From Desulfoscipio sp. XC116 (GTDB lineage: Bacteria > Bacillota > Desulfotomaculia > Desulfotomaculales > Desulfallaceae), in contig NZ_CP156660.1 of NCBI RefSeq assembly GCF_039851975.1, forward strand, positions 2,857,035 through 2,921,034: DNA of 64,000 bases, given 5' to 3'. This document shows positions 62,797 through 64,000 of this stretch, piece after piece. Both the position numbers and the translations under genes were made by a program. Below the pieces are notes generated by a model. The model was given only the letters and a program-made list of their open reading frames with translations, made no database searches and was not told where the DNA came from. Each line of letters starts with the position of its first letter. Position 1 is the first letter of the stretch.

Positions 62797-63150
62797 TTAT
62801 TTATTAATTTTATTTTTTAAAATGTGACGGCGAATAATGGCCAAATTCTGAAACAGCCGCACACCAAAAGCTACAACTGCAGCAAGATAAAGATCAATAC
62901 CCAACCGGTCACCGATAAAAGTAAGTCCGGCCGCCAAGAGTGCGTTACTAAAGAATCCAGTGACAAATATGCTCTGGTCAAATTTATCCTCAATAGCAGC
63001 CCTGATACCGCCGAAAACCGAATCCAGTGCCGCCAGTGCTGCAACAGACATATATTTGGCGTAGTCCTGCGGTAAAACCACCGGTATGTTAAATCCAATC
63101 ATTACGCCGACCCCCAGGCCCACCAAAGCTAAAATGATACCCATCCACAT
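62797..63150 (-). CDS. sbp: Small basic family membrane protein (DUF1290)
   Basis: 117 residues with three or four membrane helices: MWMGIILALVGLGVGVMIGF, YMSVAALAALDSVFGGIRAA (the conserved family segment), FVTGFFSNALLAAGLTFIGD and LAAVVAFGVRLFQNLAIIRR. Sbp lies between DUF881 and ftsA genes in most Firmicutes and is of unknown function, presumably at the divisome. Confidence 0.9.
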   Translation of the reverse strand: MWMGIILALVGLGVGVMIGFNIPVVLPQDYAKYMSVAALAALDSVFGGIRAAIEDKFDQSIFVTGFFSNALLAAGLTFIGDRLGIDLYLAAVVAFGVRLFQNLAIIRRHILKNKINK

Positions 63151-63229
63151 AAGACATTGTCACCCGCCGTTCCCTTAGATCTATTCTGAAAAAAGCTCAG
63201 GTTACTTTCTTCCGGTATGCTTGCAATTG

Positions 63230-63314
63230 TCATTGCGAACGCAAGCAAAGCAATCTTCAAACCGCGTAAACAGCCCAACATGAGATTGCCGCGCCGCTTC
63301 GCTCCCCGCAATGA
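63230..63314. repeat. Dispersed palindromic repeat (GTCATTGCGA type)
   Basis: GTCATTGCGAACGCAAGCAA begins an 85-bp fold-back sequence closing CGCTCCCCGCAATGAC. The ends CATTGCG/CGCAATG pair, with GCAATC/GATTGC inside. Sequences of this form occur as dispersed repeats in many bacterial genomes. It occupies the sbp-DUF881 gap. Confidence 0.75.
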
Positions 63315-63364
63315 CGGACTTTAAGCGTTACAGATTTTATTCAAAAAGTTTCATCGCCTCGCAA

Positions 63365-64000
63365 TTATCTCTTCCCATAGGCAGGTAAAGTTAAATCATC
63401 GTATTTTTCCAAAGACACCTTAATACCAATATCCCGCCAGTGTTCCTTCAGCCCCTCGGGCATCTCCAGGGTACCCATGAGCTCCTGTGGATTGCCAATG
63501 GCCAGTATTTGGTAAGGAGGAAACACCCGATTTAAATTTATGTTGATAAAAGACCCCGCAAGTCTGATTTCAGTAGTAGCAACAATACGCTCCCCATTGA
63601 TGGATATTGCCTCCGCCCCGGCACCCCACAGTTCATTAACCGCGTTTAACAAATCCTCGTCCCCAATGATCATCATTAACTCAGGTGGCGCCTGGTCATC
63701 GTCCATGTCGGGTTTATCCAGCACCAATTCAACTCCGGGGCCGCTTACCCTAACCAACCCCGCGCTCATGCGCGTTTTGTTCAACTCGCTTTCCAGTGCA
63801 CTGACAGCCTCGGCCTGACCCTGATCTATCTGGTTTATTTTAAAAGTCAGGTCGCTGATTTCTTTGGATAGGTTTTCCTCTTCCTCTTTTATTTGCTTTA
63901 ATTCTGCGGTTAGCTCCCGGGCACGGTCAATGGATATGCCGTTTGAAGCTCGGTTAACCGTACGAAACTGCAGGGCCAGCATCAACCCCAATACTGCGGC
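63365..64000 (-). CDS. DUF881 family protein, 5' end outside the window
   Basis: At least 208 residues. A membrane anchor is partly visible (GLMLALQFRTV), then a coiled coil (about 25-70: RARELTAELKQIKEEEENLS). The DUF881 domain follows: GVELVLDKPDMD, LLNAVNELWGAGAEAISING and FININLNRVFPPYQILAIGN. Members sit upstream of sbp and ftsA in Firmicutes; function unknown, perhaps envelope or division. The frame is open to the window edge, so the start is missing. Confidence 0.88.
   Translation of the reverse strand, partial: AAVLGLMLALQFRTVNRASNGISIDRARELTAELKQIKEEEENLSKEISDLTFKINQIDQGQAEAVSALESELNKTRMSAGLVRVSGPGVELVLDKPDMDDDQAPPELMMIIGDEDLLNAVNELWGAGAEAISINGERIVATTEIRLAGSFININLNRVFPPYQILAIGNPQELMGTLEMPEGLKEHWRDIGIKVSLEKYDDLTLPAYGKR

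Noticed and set aside
1-64000. CRISPR arrays, tRNA or rRNA genes
   Set aside because: I saw no regularly spaced repeats and no cloverleaf or rRNA-like sequence on either strand.

Overview
The window reads as the chromosome of an anaerobic, endospore-forming Gram-positive bacterium. sigE, sigG and spoIIGA lie beside ftsA and ftsZ, an oxygen-sensitive class III ribonucleotide reductase is present, ileS has a T-box leader, and ribosome binding sites are strong GGAGG types. Gene content and order resemble the Desulfotomaculum group of Peptococcaceae; this placement is inference. Almost every chromosomal gene is on the minus strand.

Positions 1-14.4 kb are an AT-richer accessory region. Its left part is a nest of mobile elements. 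A tyrosine-recombinase fragment (5095-5214) abuts the end of an IS21-type element. The istA gene of that element is cut by a recombinase-trio (RIT-type) element, and the second gene of that trio is cut by another RIT element that runs off the window. Next come decaying prophage genes: a frameshifted terminase small subunit, a frameshifted phage gene, an unrecognised gene, a frameshifted ParB/methylase and a TOPRIM fragment. A seemingly intact FRG-domain gene and a three-gene DDE transposon (10.5-13.3 kb) lie among them.

Positions 14.7-21.3 kb carry ordinary genes: a DUF3795 protein, an ECF sigma factor, RlmD, a membrane-anchored hydrolase and a polysaccharide deacetylase, followed by an IS200/IS605 remnant. 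Positions 21.5-35.8 kb hold an eight-gene minus-strand cluster: a large secreted or membrane protein, an ABC ATPase and permease, a glycine-rich membrane protein, MoxR, DUF58 and two VWA-domain membrane proteins. It is the best candidate here for a poorly described system. Three copies of a 31-bp repeat are scattered through it.

Positions 36-64 kb are a core division and sporulation region. After a toxin-antitoxin pair come ileS (T-box), yggU, divIVA, ylmH, yggT, proC, sepF, yggS, an HlyD-like protein, phoU, pstB, phoR, phoP, pgeF, a beta-CASP nuclease, fmdB, a LysM-BsuPI protein, nrdG, nrdD, nrdR, ylmC, a 49-residue secreted peptide, sigG, sigE, spoIIGA, ftsZ, ftsA, sbp and a DUF881 gene cut by the window end. 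This is the ylm/dcw cluster with nrd and pho genes interposed. Four Pho-box half-sites at 11-bp spacing precede pstB, and NrdR-box-like sequences precede nrdR and nrdD.
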